Both the position numbers and the translations under genes were made by a program. A DNA stretch of 64,000 nt, from contig JBOZIK010000001.1 of NCBI GenBank assembly GCA_051453625.1, forward strand, positions 269,842,347 to 269,906,346, in the 5' to 3' direction. How positions within the stretch are numbered: the first letter of the stretch is position 1; every line of letters starts with the position of its first letter. Shown here piece by piece: positions 1 through 10,121 of this stretch. Source of the stretch: Welwitschia mirabilis. Taxonomy: Eukaryota; Gnetophyta; Gnetopsida; Welwitschiales. The notes under the pieces were generated by a model. It was given only the letters and a program-made list of their open reading frames with translations, was not told where the DNA came from and searched no databases.

Positions 1-276
1 AGATTTTTGTAGGAAATCATTTTAAGTCATAGTTTTTTTTTTATCTCTTAAAGTAATGGGGAAGATAATCATGTAGGTTCTAATACTTATACATTTTTTA
101 CCATTTCTGAAAGTGAGCATAAGTTGTTGTATGTCAGTAATGTATTACAACAAATCTTCATCGAGTTTTTCACTAAAGGTAGGATATGCATTTGGGTTAC
201 AGAGTTCTAAATCATCATTGGGAGGTAAGTCAAAATAAGTTTGGATTTCACATTTCTTATTTGCTATGAGATCTCT
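1..276 (-). pseudogene. Second, diverged copy of Athila-type gag N-terminal segment
   Basis: This stretch repeats 717-996 with clear divergence; for example, both contain the word tttgctatgagatctct, at 259-275 and about 980-996. It is a second copy of the gag N-terminal region and lies directly left of an N gap. Minus-strand order is therefore gag N-terminus, gag middle, gap, gag N-terminus again. The divergence argues against a simple assembly echo of one locus. It could be a tandem duplication or a neighbouring element joined across the gap. Confidence 0.5.
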
Positions 277-376
277 NNNNNNNNNNNNNNNNNNNNNNNN
301 NNNNNNNNNNNNNNNNNNNNNNNNNNNNNNNNNNNNNNNNNNNNNNNNNNNNNNNNNNNNNNNNNNNNNNNNNNNN
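277..376. other. Assembly gap (100 N)
   Basis: Run of exactly 100 N, the usual placeholder for unknown size. It separates the extra gag copy (1-276) from the gag body (377-1105). Confidence 0.99.
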
Positions 377-1105
377 TTTCTTTAAAAGAGGGTTTAGGCC
401 ATGTTTAACTTAGTTATACCAAATCTTCTAATACTTTTCAAGCATCATCTAAGGTTTGGTTCAATAAGTTGCCTTCACACGAAAAATATACAAGTTCCTT
501 TATGTGATTTTTTAATCCACTATAAAAATAGTCAACTAGTTCTACCTATGAAAAGGCATCTACAAGGTTCAAATGTAAAGCAACAAAGAATCTCTCATAG
601 GTAGAGGCATAATCTTCATTAGGCATTTATTGGAAGTTGATGACTTCTTTATTATGCTTTTAGATGATGATTTCACTCATTAATCTCTTAATAAAGGCTT
701 CTTGAACTTGACTCTAAGATTTTAGACTCTTGTAGGGAATCATTATAAGCCATAGTTTTTCTTTATTTCTTAAAGTGATAAAAAAAATGACCATGTAGGT
801 TCTATCACTTATATATTTTTTTTTATTTCCAGAAGTGAGGACGAGTTGTTTTATATTGACAATGTGTTGCAAAGATCCTCATCAGGTTTTCCACTAAAAG
901 TAGGATATGCATTTAGGTTATAGAGTTCTACATCATTACTAAGAGGTAAGTTAAAAGAAGTTTGGATTTCACATTTCTTATTTGCTATGAGATCTCTAAG
1001 AGTGACATTAGCATTGGTATAAGAAGGAGTGGTTGTAGGGGTTTTAATGACAATGTATGAATTTGATGAGATGAATTGCTTTTGTTTTTGAGATGAGAAA
1101 GACAT
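377..1105 (-). pseudogene. Athila-type gag, decayed
   Basis: Minus-strand gag remnant. The N-terminal part is an open frame of 84 residues (851-1105) containing VTLRDLIANKKCEIQTSF and LNAYPTFSGKPDEDLCN. It matches the plus-strand gag at 7400-7560 (VTLKDMLVEKN, LNAYHTFYEEPNEDPFQHI). Below 850 the frame shifts and carries stops but still reads NEDYASTYERFFVALHLNLV and YFYSGLKNHIKEL, the gag pattern in which a 'Y-E-R-F' segment precedes an 'FYxGL' segment. In a live element it would form the nucleocapsid shell. Non-functional here. Confidence 0.65.
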
Positions 1106-1742
1106 AGTAACAAAATCAGACTATGTAGAAATGAAAGCAGAAATTGTACAAATTTTAAAATCTTGCATACCTTTGTTTTTTTATCTATTTCAATTTCTAA
1201 ATGTATTAAACCTTCTCTGATATTTTTAGCAATTAAAAATAGATCTCTCTGGTATTTTTCTTTTTTACTAGATTTTACTATTCATGTTTAGTCTTGGATG
1301 TACAATGTGCTATTCCTGTATTGTCTAGATGATATCTTGGATGATAGAAACATAGAAACCATAAAAAAATCAAAAAGTCGACCAAAAAAAATGAAAGAAT
1401 GACTTTGATGAAAAACTCAGAAAATAGACTGTTATCAACTTGCATCATCTAGATGGTGAAGAGGATCATAGAAAAAATCCTAAAAATTTTTAACAGAAAA
1501 TGGAAATAGAAAACTCATGGCATAGAGGTTGTCATTGCCACACATCGTCTGGACAATGAAGTGGATGACTAACGTTTTATTGCAAAATAGAAAAACAGAC
1601 TTTTATTTGAAAAATAGAAAAATTGATACTATAAAAAGGGAAAACCTATACTATTGCAGATACTGGTACACTATTGCTGCAGCAATCATCTAAATTGAAA
1701 TACTCACTGAATTAGTGACAACACTTAAACTCCAAGTAGGCT
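1106..1742 (-). other. Untranslated leader of left Athila-type element
   Basis: Region between the primer site and gag. No coding pattern seen. It holds imperfect copies of a palindromic word like catcatctagatgatg: near 1325-1345, at 1444-1459 (catcatctagatggtg) and near 1545 (catcgtctggacaatg). Related words occur in the LTR and in the right-edge element. Confidence 0.45.
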
Positions 1743-1760
1743 TTCTCGGTAATGACGCCA
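1743..1760 (-). promoter_or_regulatory. Primer-binding site, tRNA-Asp type
   Basis: The minus strand reads TGGCGTCATTACCGAGAA three bases inside the LTR end. Athila elements prime from tRNA-Asp, with the site TGGCGCCGTTGCCGGGGA. The differences are all C-to-T or G-to-A. Position, orientation and match agree with the gag downstream. Confidence 0.75.
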
Positions 1761-1763
1761 AGA

Positions 1764-2853
1764 TGTTGCAGTGCATATCTATACAATGCTTACATCCTGA
1801 GTAGAATCTTATTAATCATAAATAATAATTCATAGACACAACACACTAATATATAAAAAAGTTAACTCAAATGTTATAATCTATTAAAGGCCAAAGTAGG
1901 AAATAAGAGAGTTGCTTTCTAAAGAAATACTTGTACTCTAATCTACAAAAATAACTTATAATGCATAAAAGTAAAAAAAACACACTCATGTAAAGCTAAT
2001 CTAGGAAAAGAAAATAACAATGCACTTAACCTAAACTAACTAAGCATAAAATTGATAAAGGTTGCCCTTATAACCTATATCACTAGAGAAACTATCACCA
2101 AATTAGAAGAAACATAAGATATGAGGGTGAGAAATGATCATACATTGAAGCATAAAAAAGAAATGTTTTGTATTAAGAATTCAATAACATTCATATTACA
2201 AGGTAACCATACCTCAATGGAGGAAACATCACCCAACACCCAGAAAACATCTCTCTAGAACTACAAGATGGATCTCCAGTCCTTTGATCTCCTATTATAA
2301 GAATTTCAAGTGCAAATGAAGACAAGAAAGAGTTGAGGATGAGATCTCCATTTATTAACTCAAATACATAATAACAAAGACAAAAAGGTATGGGTAAACT
2401 ATAATAGTTGTACAAAGGAAAAACAAAAATATAAGTGGTATAAGTTTGGTGAATGTTCAGTTTAGACGTTACAACAATATCATCTAGCATGTCACTTGGA
2501 CAATAGAAAAGATAATGCCACATCATAATCAATCCATATTAGCTACTAGATAGAATTCAATAAGCATCTAGTTGGCACGTTCATCTGTATAGTCATCTAG
2601 ATAATGAGGTCAATGATGGATTTTGATAATTCTTCGATTGTTGCATTAGCCTTAATGCTTGTAGGAAGTTATCTTCAGAAATACAAAGTGTTCATATTTG
2701 TTCAGAATGTTATAAATTATCATGAATATTGCATATTTTTATTCTTTTCATCCTAGATCTTCATTATTATATAAACCAAGCATTTACCTATCTATTTACT
2801 TGTAAAACAACTTGAAATACTCTATGAAATATATGTAAGTTGGTAGAGCAAAA
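1764..2853 (-). repeat. 5' LTR of left Athila-type element
   Basis: The inner end is tgttgcagtgcatatc at 1764 (minus strand ends ...CTGCAACA) just outside the primer site. Similarity to the LTR at 56514-57733 can be followed through several landmarks: cccaacac at about 2231 and 57121, gataatgcca at about 2511 and 57376, cttcattatta at about 2760 and 57640. The outer end at about 2853 is inferred from that alignment and may be off by some bases. Confidence 0.6.
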
Positions 2854-3927
2854 TAAGGTTTAATATTTATTTTAATAAAATTTATAATCTAGGCTACTAA
2901 ACATTATATTATTATCATGAATTATTCTAATTATTATGCATGGGATGATTACTTAGTGGAATCCATGAATAAAAGAATTAAAGCAATCTTAAAATTATGT
3001 ATGTGAGGTAATCATCACAACTAACATATCAAGCCATAAATCACTTCATGATTTTAACTACATTTATTCTTAAAAAAGTATTAAATATTATTATTTTGGG
3101 ATCATATATGGTATAAAGGCATGAATTTATTTTAACCTTTATAATTCTACTTTTAAAAACATAGTTAATTTCTCATATGGATGTCATGATGAAAAAAAAA
3201 ATATGTTAAGGAAGTTAACAGCAAAAGAAACATGATCAAAAGAACCTTCAATTTTTCTTAAATATAGGATTATAATCATATATTTATTTGATTAGAAAAC
3301 TTGACCAAGAATATCTAAACCAAATTATCTTATTATACTTCATAATGTTAAAAAGGAAATTTAATTTTGATAAATTTTCTCTTTCATGAATTGGACCTTG
3401 CATTATACATAAAATCATGGACTTAAATATGTACTAGTTAGTTAATTCATTAGGGTAAATTGTAGGACTCTCCTACATTGTGTTTAATATTAAACATTAT
3501 TTTAAAAAATCTATCTAATCAATAGTTAATAATTCCTTATAAATAGTGTATAGTTTCAGACAGTTAAATAAACTTTATCATTGGTTGTATCTTACTTTAA
3601 CATTTATTTTTTTATTTGTAGTTATTGCATATAACCTCTTTAAATTTAGTTTATTTTGAGACATTACCATTACTTAGTTTTTAAAAAGAATTTGTAATTA
3701 TTATGAAAACTAAAATTCATAGTCAATTAATTCTTGGTATAGTTCTCCCTTACCGAAGGAACCATTATAATCACTAAATCAGATAGTTCATGAAAATATT
3801 TCATTTTAATAGCCACTTGACTAATTCACTTTATAAATGAGATGATGAGTTTCTTTCTATAATGTTTGATATAGGTATTGATCCTCCTATACAGATTTAT
3901 TAAATGGATAAAAATGTACATCTTTTA
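2854..3927. other. Unassigned AT-rich DNA
   Basis: No reading frame, LTR pair or RNA gene recognised. A TATA-like cttataaatag at about 3536-3546 on the plus strand, followed at 3566 by aataaac, resembles an LTR promoter. No partner LTR was found, so this is only a possibility. The segment also holds the outer flank of the copia 3' LTR. Confidence 0.4.
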
Positions 3928-4102
3928 TGAGAAATAAAAGAGTTAAAATCAGCATAAGGTTTTTCAAACTTTAAATTTTGTTTCTTCTCTCTTTTATTTC
4001 ATGAAGAGCTTACTTATAAAGGTAAGTATACCATAGGGTTTTTACATATTCCTAGGCGTGAAACCATGATGTGCATAAACCTTAGCAATTTCTTCCTCAA
4101 CA
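3928..4102 (-). repeat. Ty1/copia 3' LTR
   Basis: Pairs with 29474-29649. Both plus-strand copies start tgagaaataa and share blocks such as tttcttctctcttttatttc and tgtgcataaacctta. The plus-strand end is ...cctcaaca here and ...attatatca in the partner, giving TG...CA on the minus strand. About 175 bp is short for an LTR but within the range known for copia elements. RNase H lies just above it, as expected for a 3' LTR. Confidence 0.65.
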
Positions 4103-4930
4103 TGGAAATACACTCTTCCAAGGAAAAACTAAAGTGCCTTGGGAAAAGCCTTGAAAATGTAGTCTACAACAAAACCTCTAGAAAGAAGTTGTCATGTGAG
4201 GAAACTATTATGTTAAAAAAGTAGTTAATTTACTATTGAAAATCACATATTAGATAGGCTTATTATATGCATTACACATCCCATAATGCTAGCCCAAAAC
4301 ATGTTCTACGCATCTTGCAGTACTATGCCATAATTATACTAGACATCCTATAGTGATAAAATTAGGAATGACTTTAATTAAAAACTCATAAGTTAAATGA
4401 AGCTCATAATGTACAAGAAATAAATGATTTTGAATTAACTCATTATCAATCCAATCTTAGATTGGAAATACTAAAACTTCTCTCAGCCAAGTAATTTGTA
4501 AGAATATTAGTAGTTAATTTTGTAGTCAGATAGCATGCTAACATAGTAGCTTCATTTTGTATGAGTTCCTTAATTTTATGGACCCAACATGAAAGTGTTT
4601 TATCCTATTATAGTGCACTAGATATTTCACTATGCAAATTCCTAACTAATTATTGATGAAGAGTTCTATTATGTTAGTCTAGTTCAAATTTATTGCTTCT
4701 AATAATTTTCTTATCCATTCAATTTCTTTACATTCTTTAAAAGTAGTTGTATATTTGACTTTAGTAGAATATCATACTATACTTTTTTTATGCTTTAACT
4801 ACTAAAACAAAGGCAATGTTCTCAAGAATATGATATACCTTAATGTTGATAATGAAGTATCAGTTTCTCTAATAAGATCTATGTTAGAGTATGTCTTAAG
4901 GATGAATTAAGAGTTTCTTTTATAGGTGTA
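4103..4930 (-). pseudogene. Ty1/copia RNase H remnant
   Basis: From about 4930 down to 4450 the minus strand reads, with stops, RETDTSLST, then KKSMIFY, FKECKEIEWIRKLLEA and VHKIKEL. This is the copia RNase H pattern: a 'GxxDTRxSTSGY' region, an 'SKKQ..ALS' region, a 'W(I/L)RxLL' region and a TKHI-like region. Several stops interrupt it. The upper end abuts the first base of the Athila-type LTR at 4931, and RT resumes at 12643 on the far side of that element. In a live element this domain removes the RNA strand during reverse transcription. The part from 4103 to about 4450 shows nothing clear. Confidence 0.6.
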
Positions 4931-5117
4931 TGTTGTGATGCCAACTTGACCTATTTGATACACTTGTAGAGTACATTTTCAAGTATTATTCATAGGTTTT
5001 TCTATGTATTTATGCAAATTATATAAAGCTTTCATACAAGTCAAAAGATGCAATAATTTTTCACATAAGAAGTCATTTTTAAATGATGATAAAGTAAAGC
5101 AATTATATGAATATATT

Positions 5118-5263
5118 ATGATCCTCCTCAATGTCATGGGGATGACAGAGGGAACAACAATCAAAAAAGTATGATCATCCTCTATGTAATGGGATGATGA
5201 TTAGGATGTGCTAAGAATTAGTTGGAAGATGAGGTATCATCCTCTATGTCATGAGGATGATCA
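5118..5263 (+). repeat. Three tandem hairpin-forming units in U3
   Basis: Three units each have a catcctc-type arm, a spacer like tatgtcatg, and a ggatgat-type arm; they start near 5118, 5170 and 5237. The middle one, tcatcctc...gggatgatga, is almost perfectly self-complementary. The 3' LTR has the same trio at about 11757-11925, more decayed. They lie just upstream of the TATA box, where enhancers or protein sites usually sit; that role is inference. Confidence 0.55.
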
Positions 5264-5370
5264 TGATGAATAATGGTTAAAATTATTTGTAAACTTAATT
5301 AAATTCTTATGAGAGGATGGATCTAACTTATACCTATTTATTTCACACTCTTTAGCAACATATTCCAACC

Positions 5371-5378
5371 TATAAATA
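5371..5378 (+). promoter_or_regulatory. LTR TATA box
   Basis: tataaata within ccaacctataaataaaacc. The 3' LTR has tataaataa at 12030-12038 in the same context. The position, about 440 bases into a 1078-base LTR, fits a U3/R promoter. Confidence 0.6.
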
Positions 5379-6016
5379 AAACCTTTCAGATTCTATTCAA
5401 AATTACCTTTTGTCATATACATTCTTATGATGGTTGGAGATTGTGGGAGGGAAGGAGATCCATCCTACTTATGAGAAGGATCACCTTGATGTTATGTAGT
5501 AAATCTTCCATTAAGGAGTTATTATCATAAGTGGATGTAATTCAATTTAATTCATAAAAGTATTAATTTAATTAAAATATTTTCAAATGTTTTATTATTT
5601 TTCGTTATAGGTTATCTTAATTGCAATTTAAGTGATATGAATTTGTAATTAAAATAGGTTATAAGGACCAATCTAAGTGATAGTAGATTAAAAGTTTAAT
5701 TAATTAATTGCGTTAGAATTGCATTCACTACATTTCATTTCATTTTATTAAATCACATTGCATTCCATCTTTATCTTTGCATTGTTTAATTTTGTTTCCT
5801 TGAAAGTAAAAGTCCAAAATATTTATTCTTCTCTTTATGAAAGCAATTTTTCATATTTTCTTTCAAAAGTATTCACTAAGTGTAAAACATTTGGATTGAT
5901 CCCACTATACAAATGTGTATTGTGTGTAATTAGATATTTAGCTTTTCAGATGTTGCAAATTAAATTTGATCTTTAGAATATTGGAATTAGAAGTACAAAT
6001 ATGCATCAAAACATTT

Positions 6017-6034
6017 TAGTGCTATTGCTGGGGA
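6017..6034 (+). promoter_or_regulatory. Primer-binding site, tRNA-Asp type
   Basis: Reads tagtgctattgctgggga, eight bases after the LTR end. Against the tRNA-Asp site TGGCGCCGTTGCCGGGGA there are five differences, all C-to-T or G-to-A. Four of the five fall in the three CpGs of the consensus, so this is a record of methyl-cytosine decay. Confidence 0.85.
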
Positions 6035-6270
6035 AGATTTCAAGAGAAAATGAAGATTGTCATTACTTCAGTAAGTATTTTGAATTCATTTTAATTTGTT
6101 TATTTGAATAGTGTTGTATTTTATCCTTTTAGATATACTTACAATTGCTTGATTACTTTTTAGTCTATACGTAATTGTTTGATTATCCATTTGAAGTGTA
6201 TTTTAACTTAATTTCTTACAAATTGTAATCTTCTTGTAATTTTTCTTTCTTTACTTTTATGTATAATTTT

Positions 6271-6370
6271 NNNNNNNNNNNNNNNNNNNNNNNNNNNNNN
6301 NNNNNNNNNNNNNNNNNNNNNNNNNNNNNNNNNNNNNNNNNNNNNNNNNNNNNNNNNNNNNNNNNNNNNN
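6271..6370. other. Assembly gap (100 N) flanked by homologous ends
   Basis: The left flank (about 5797-6270) and right flank (6371-6845) are diverged copies of the same LTR-end, primer-site and leader sequence, and the two copies start and stop at matching points around the gap. Confidence 0.95.
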
Positions 6371-6600
6371 TAAAATTCCAAAATATATTATTCTTCTCTT
6401 TATGAAAGTAATTTTTCATATTATCTTTTAGAAGCCTTCTCTAAGTGTATGACATTTGAATTGATCCCACTATATAAATGTGTATTATATACAATTGGAT
6501 TATTAGATTTTTAGATTTTTCAAGTTAAAATTTGATGTTTAGAATATTGGAATTAGAAGTGCAAATACACATAATAACATTTTGATGCCATTGCTAGGGA
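6371..6600 (+). repeat. Duplicated LTR end with second primer-binding site
   Basis: 6371-6574 repeats the last 200 or so bases of the Athila-type LTR (shared words tattcttctctttatgaaag and gaatattggaattagaag). It is followed at 6583-6600 by a second primer site, tgatgccattgctaggga. The copy beyond it (to about 6845) repeats the leader as well. The mismatches are scattered, so this is not an exact echo. Confidence 0.7.
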
Positions 6601-6845
6601 AGAATTTAAGATAAAATAAATATTGTCATTACTAGACTAAGTATTTTAAATTCATTTCAATTTGTTTGTTTAAGTAGTATTGTATTTTATCCTTTTGGAT
6701 CTACTTGCAATTTCTTTATTACCTCTTCATCTATAAGTAATTATTTGATTATTCATTTGAAGTGTACTTTAATTTCCTTTCTTGCAAAGTGCAATTTTTA
6801 TTTCTTGCAAATTTTCTTTCTTTACTTTTAAGTGCAATTTTAATT

Positions 6846-7179
6846 TGAAGGATTTATATTTTAATTTATCAATTTATTAAGTCTACCCTTTACACTTTAT
6901 GTGATCTTAGGGATTACCACATTGATTATCATTTGCACTAAACTTGGACTACACTTTGTGCTCCTTGCAATTTGAGTGATTGCCACATTTATTTGGTATA
7001 TCCTACTTCTTTCCACCTTTGAGTTATCCTAGATATTGATATCACTTGAATGTGAAGAAGTTTGTTTAACATAAATTGACCTTATAGGTTAATGGTAAAT
7101 AGCAGCAAAGGCAAATATACTCATGAAAGGCATTTCCTTAATGAAGTAATTAAAAAAGGTTTGATAAACTTTAATTCAA
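6846..7179 (+). other. Athila-type leader before gag
   Basis: AT-rich, pyrimidine-rich stretch between the second primer site copy and the first recognisable gag residues. No frame or repeat of note. Confidence 0.4.
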
Positions 7180-8720
7180 GAACTTAAGATTATAAATAAA
7201 TATTTAATTCTTTAATTAATGAAGTTGATTATTCTATATTTACTATTTCTTGTTCGCATACTCCTAAGTCTTTGAAAACTTTTCAAAATCAACGAAGTTC
7301 TACTAAAACTCCTATCCCTTTTCTTTTGTCTAATCATCCTAATACTCTTACCTCTATGACATGCAGTAAATATTCACTTAAAATATTAGGATCCTCTAAG
7401 TCAAATGTTACTTTAAAGGATATGTTAGTTGAAAAAAATAGAACTTTAAAATTCATTTGACCTACCCCCTAGAGATGATGTAGAGTTAAAAAACTTGAAT
7501 GCTTATCATACCTTTTATGAAGAACCTAATGAAGATCCATTCCAACACATAGCCAATATTAAACAATTCATCCTTAGTTTAGAAAATGGGAAAAATAAAA
7601 TTTTAGATAGGACCTACATGATAATCTTTCCATTTACCTTAAAAAGAAAAGCAAAAAATTGGCTTAAAACTATTCCACATAGAGGTCATGGGATCATTTA
7701 CAAAAAGTTTTTATCAAATGGTTCATGAATAGATAGTTATGAGGATAAGAAAAAAAGAAGTAATAAAATTTCAGCAATTCCCTTATGAAGATTATTCCTC
7801 AACATATGAAATATTCTTAATCGCTATGCCATTCAACTTGGTGAATGAGTTTGAAAAATAAGAACTTATTAATCACTTCTATAGTGGATTGAATAGTCAA
7901 ATCAGATAAATGATAGATTTTCATGTGGTGGAGATTTACTTAATTTAACCTTATACAATGCTTAAAACTTATTAGAAGACCTTATAGAAAGAAGTCAAAA
8001 TTGATCAAAAACTACATGTAAAGATGCTAGAACTATAGGTAAAATGATTAGACACTTGAAAAGATTGCAATGTGAAGAAGAACAACCAAATGTTAACATC
8101 CTACTTAGTGATCTTATTATGCAAAAGATTTAACTAATGCAAAATTACTGAATCAGCTCAATCATTGTGAAATATGTGATGAAAACTATCACTCTATCAA
8201 GGAATGCCCAGCTTACCAATTGTAAAGAGGCCATATTTAATGAAGTTTATGCATTCAATCAAAGGCTAAACAACTTTATAGGTAATCAACAATATCAACC
8301 AAGAAATAATGGATCTTTAACATCTTTCTAACCTTTATTTGATAACTAATACAGAGGTATTAACTCTTAGTATAATTTTTCTAACTATAATAAAAATTAT
8401 CCTTATAGAGAAATAATGGAGAAACTCAAAAAGATACAATATACCATTAGTGAAATCTTAGAAAATCAGAATAAAAACTTAGAAAATTTGATTTACCTCC
8501 TTCAAAAAAACATGTTAGGAAATCAACGACCTCAAGGATCACTTATCACTCAAACTATTCCAAACTCAAATGATGTAAAGAAAGATTAGAAAGTAGTAAC
8601 TAAAAGTGAACATAATACTATTTTTCATTGGAAATCTTTAACTTCTATTCATAAATATAAGGAAAAACCTGAAGAATATGATATTGAAATTCTTAATTGA
8701 TTGAACCTTTTTAAATAACA
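7180..8720 (+). pseudogene. Athila-type gag with intact zinc knuckle, frame broken
   Basis: Open pieces at 7272-7460 and 7495-7728 give VTLKDMLVEKN, LNAYHTFYEEPNEDPFQHI and a KAKNWLKTIP segment typical of gag ('A..WL'). Further on, with stops, come FQQFPYEDYSSTYEIFLIA and ELINHFYSGLNSQI. A complete zinc knuckle CEICDENYHSIKEC (C-x2-C-x4-H-x4-C) lies at 8166-8207. After it come Asn/Tyr-rich residues such as QQYQPRNNGS, usual in Athila gag tails. The protein would package element RNA. Numerous stops make it non-functional. It matches the minus-strand gag at 377-1105. Confidence 0.75.
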
Positions 8721-8874
8721 TTCAAAGAAGCAGACTACCGGATGGCTGGAAAGATTAAATAATAATCTAACTTGTGATAAGTATTTAAAAGAAATTATAA
8801 ATGATGTTACTAACAACTTATCACTTTGTGAGATCCTTTAAGACAATCCCAAGTACAACAAAATTTGGAAGGAC

Positions 8875-9471
8875 ATGGTAAGAAGAAAACAAAAGAGGGT
8901 AATCCCATGTAAAGTATTCATTATACAATCACTTTCTAACTTAGTTTCTAAAAAATGTCCTAAGTTTAAAGATACAAGAATAGCCACTGTTAGTGTTATT
9001 TTAGAAGGAAATAAGAAAATCAAAAAAGCTCTAATAGATATAGGAGAAAGTGTTAATATTATTCCTTTATACATTTGTAAAAATCTTGGATTAGAAGAGA
9101 GAATTAAACCTACTAAAATAATGTTGAAATTGGCTAAAGCATTAGTTGAGAGACCTATAGGAATAATCAAATATTTAGTAATTCAAACTGAAAAAGATTT
9201 CAGCCTTATAGATGACATCATAATTAAGGTTAAACGTAATAGCGAATACCATCTACTTTTAGGAAGAGCCTTTTGTGAAACAACCCATTGTGTTATTGAT
9301 ACTTGCACGGGGATGATAGAATGTCATATAGGTAATAAAAAATTTAATATTAGAGCATTAGATGTCATTAAAAAGGACATGGAAGATGAAATGAACATAG
9401 GAAAAAAAAATCAGTTCATCCATGTTAGTTCAACATCATCCTTTCGAAGAAAGGATTCTTTTATTACATAA
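8875..9471 (+). pseudogene. Athila-type aspartic protease, open frame of 198 residues
   Basis: Longest genuinely coding open frame in the window. It contains ALIDIGESVNIIPLYICKNL, LKLAKALVERPIGIIKYLVI and YHLLLGRAFCETTHCVIDT, matching the Athila-group protease: catalytic D-(T/L)-G-(S/A)-like D-I-G-E-S at 9037, flap region, then an (I/L)LGR-F-x-AT-like motif and FNIRA. The 'LGRAF..TTHC' signature also occurs at 63745-63960 in the right-edge element. Family function: cleaves the Gag-Pol polyprotein. The active-site triad D-I-G is atypical, as in other Athila copies. The minus-strand frame at 8838-9170 is only a shadow of this one. Confidence 0.8.
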
Positions 9472-10121
9472 CTCTACGTTGTTGGAGGATGAAGAGGAAT
9501 CTTATATTATTCTTAAATATTTAAAATCCTTTAATCCTTACAACATCAACCCAACCACTCTTCCAATAATGATTTTTATGGATAATTTAAATACATACTT
9601 GATCATGATGTATAATATGTAAGATCCATTGAAAATCTTTTACATCAAGATGGGTGTTATACAACTATGAAGGACGAACATGATTTTCAACTTGAAGACT
9701 TATCCAATGGATTGAAATACATATCGTAAAATAACACTAAGCCATTAATCAATAGTTCTCAACTTCACCCTTCCTAAGAAAGAGCCTCACTTAATCCTTC
9801 CATTAAGCCAGTAATCAAGGATAAATTACTAGACTTATAGACATAGGTCAATTTGTGTTTTTGTATAATACTTAAGTACATCTTATATATAACAAGCTGA
9901 CCTCTAAATGACTTGATTCTTATCTTGTGAAAAGGTTACATACTAATGGCTTTGTTGAGATCTCTGACCTTCAAACTCAAGAAATCCAAAGAGTAAATGT
10001 ACAAAGGTTAAAACTTTATACATCTCTAGATGATTGTTGTTATACCTTGAACATGATAGAACCAATTAACTTGAAATATCCTCTTTACAAAAAGGAAGAT
10101 CTTACCTTGGCCATCGACTAG
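9472..10121 (+). pseudogene. Deletion junction: post-protease linker joined to integrase C-terminus
   Basis: 9472-9620 reads acidic linker (LEDEEESYIILKYLKSF) as found after Athila protease. From about 9840 the frame reads GQFVFLYNT, then past a stop VHLIYNKLTSK, then KRLHTNGFVEISDLQTQEIQ and VNVQRLKLY. This is the GPY/F-like C-terminal tail of Athila integrase ('GxxVLLYN...KL.S.W...V..V...G.VEI.....F.VNG.RLK'). The right-edge element has the same tail at 60649-60840 preceded by the full pol. So about 3 kb encoding RT, RNase H and the integrase core is missing; the junction is near 9790-9850. Confidence 0.75.

Larger units (their letters stand above)
1..2853 (-). mobile_element. Athila-type Ty3/gypsy element, 5' part, cut by window edge
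   Basis: On the minus strand the order is LTR (2853 to 1764), a primer site matching tRNA-Asp, a leader of about 640 bases, then gag running towards base 1. Protease and pol would lie left of the window. The LTR is homologous to the one at 56514-57733, so the elements at the two window edges belong to related families. The Athila assignment rests on the gag pattern, the tRNA-Asp primer site and the LTR similarity. No target duplication can be tested because only one end is present. Confidence 0.7.
4931..6008 (+). repeat. Athila-type 5' LTR (1078 bp)
   Basis: Starts tgttgtgatgccaacttgac and ends ...aatatgcatca. The 3' LTR at 11569-12643 has the same ends and matches along its length. It contains three tandem hairpin units (5118-5263), a TATA box (5371) and shares its end region with a duplicated fragment at 6371-6574. 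Confidence 0.85.

Noticed and set aside
8838-9170. 110-residue minus-strand frame
   Set aside because: Shadow of the Athila-type protease on the other strand.
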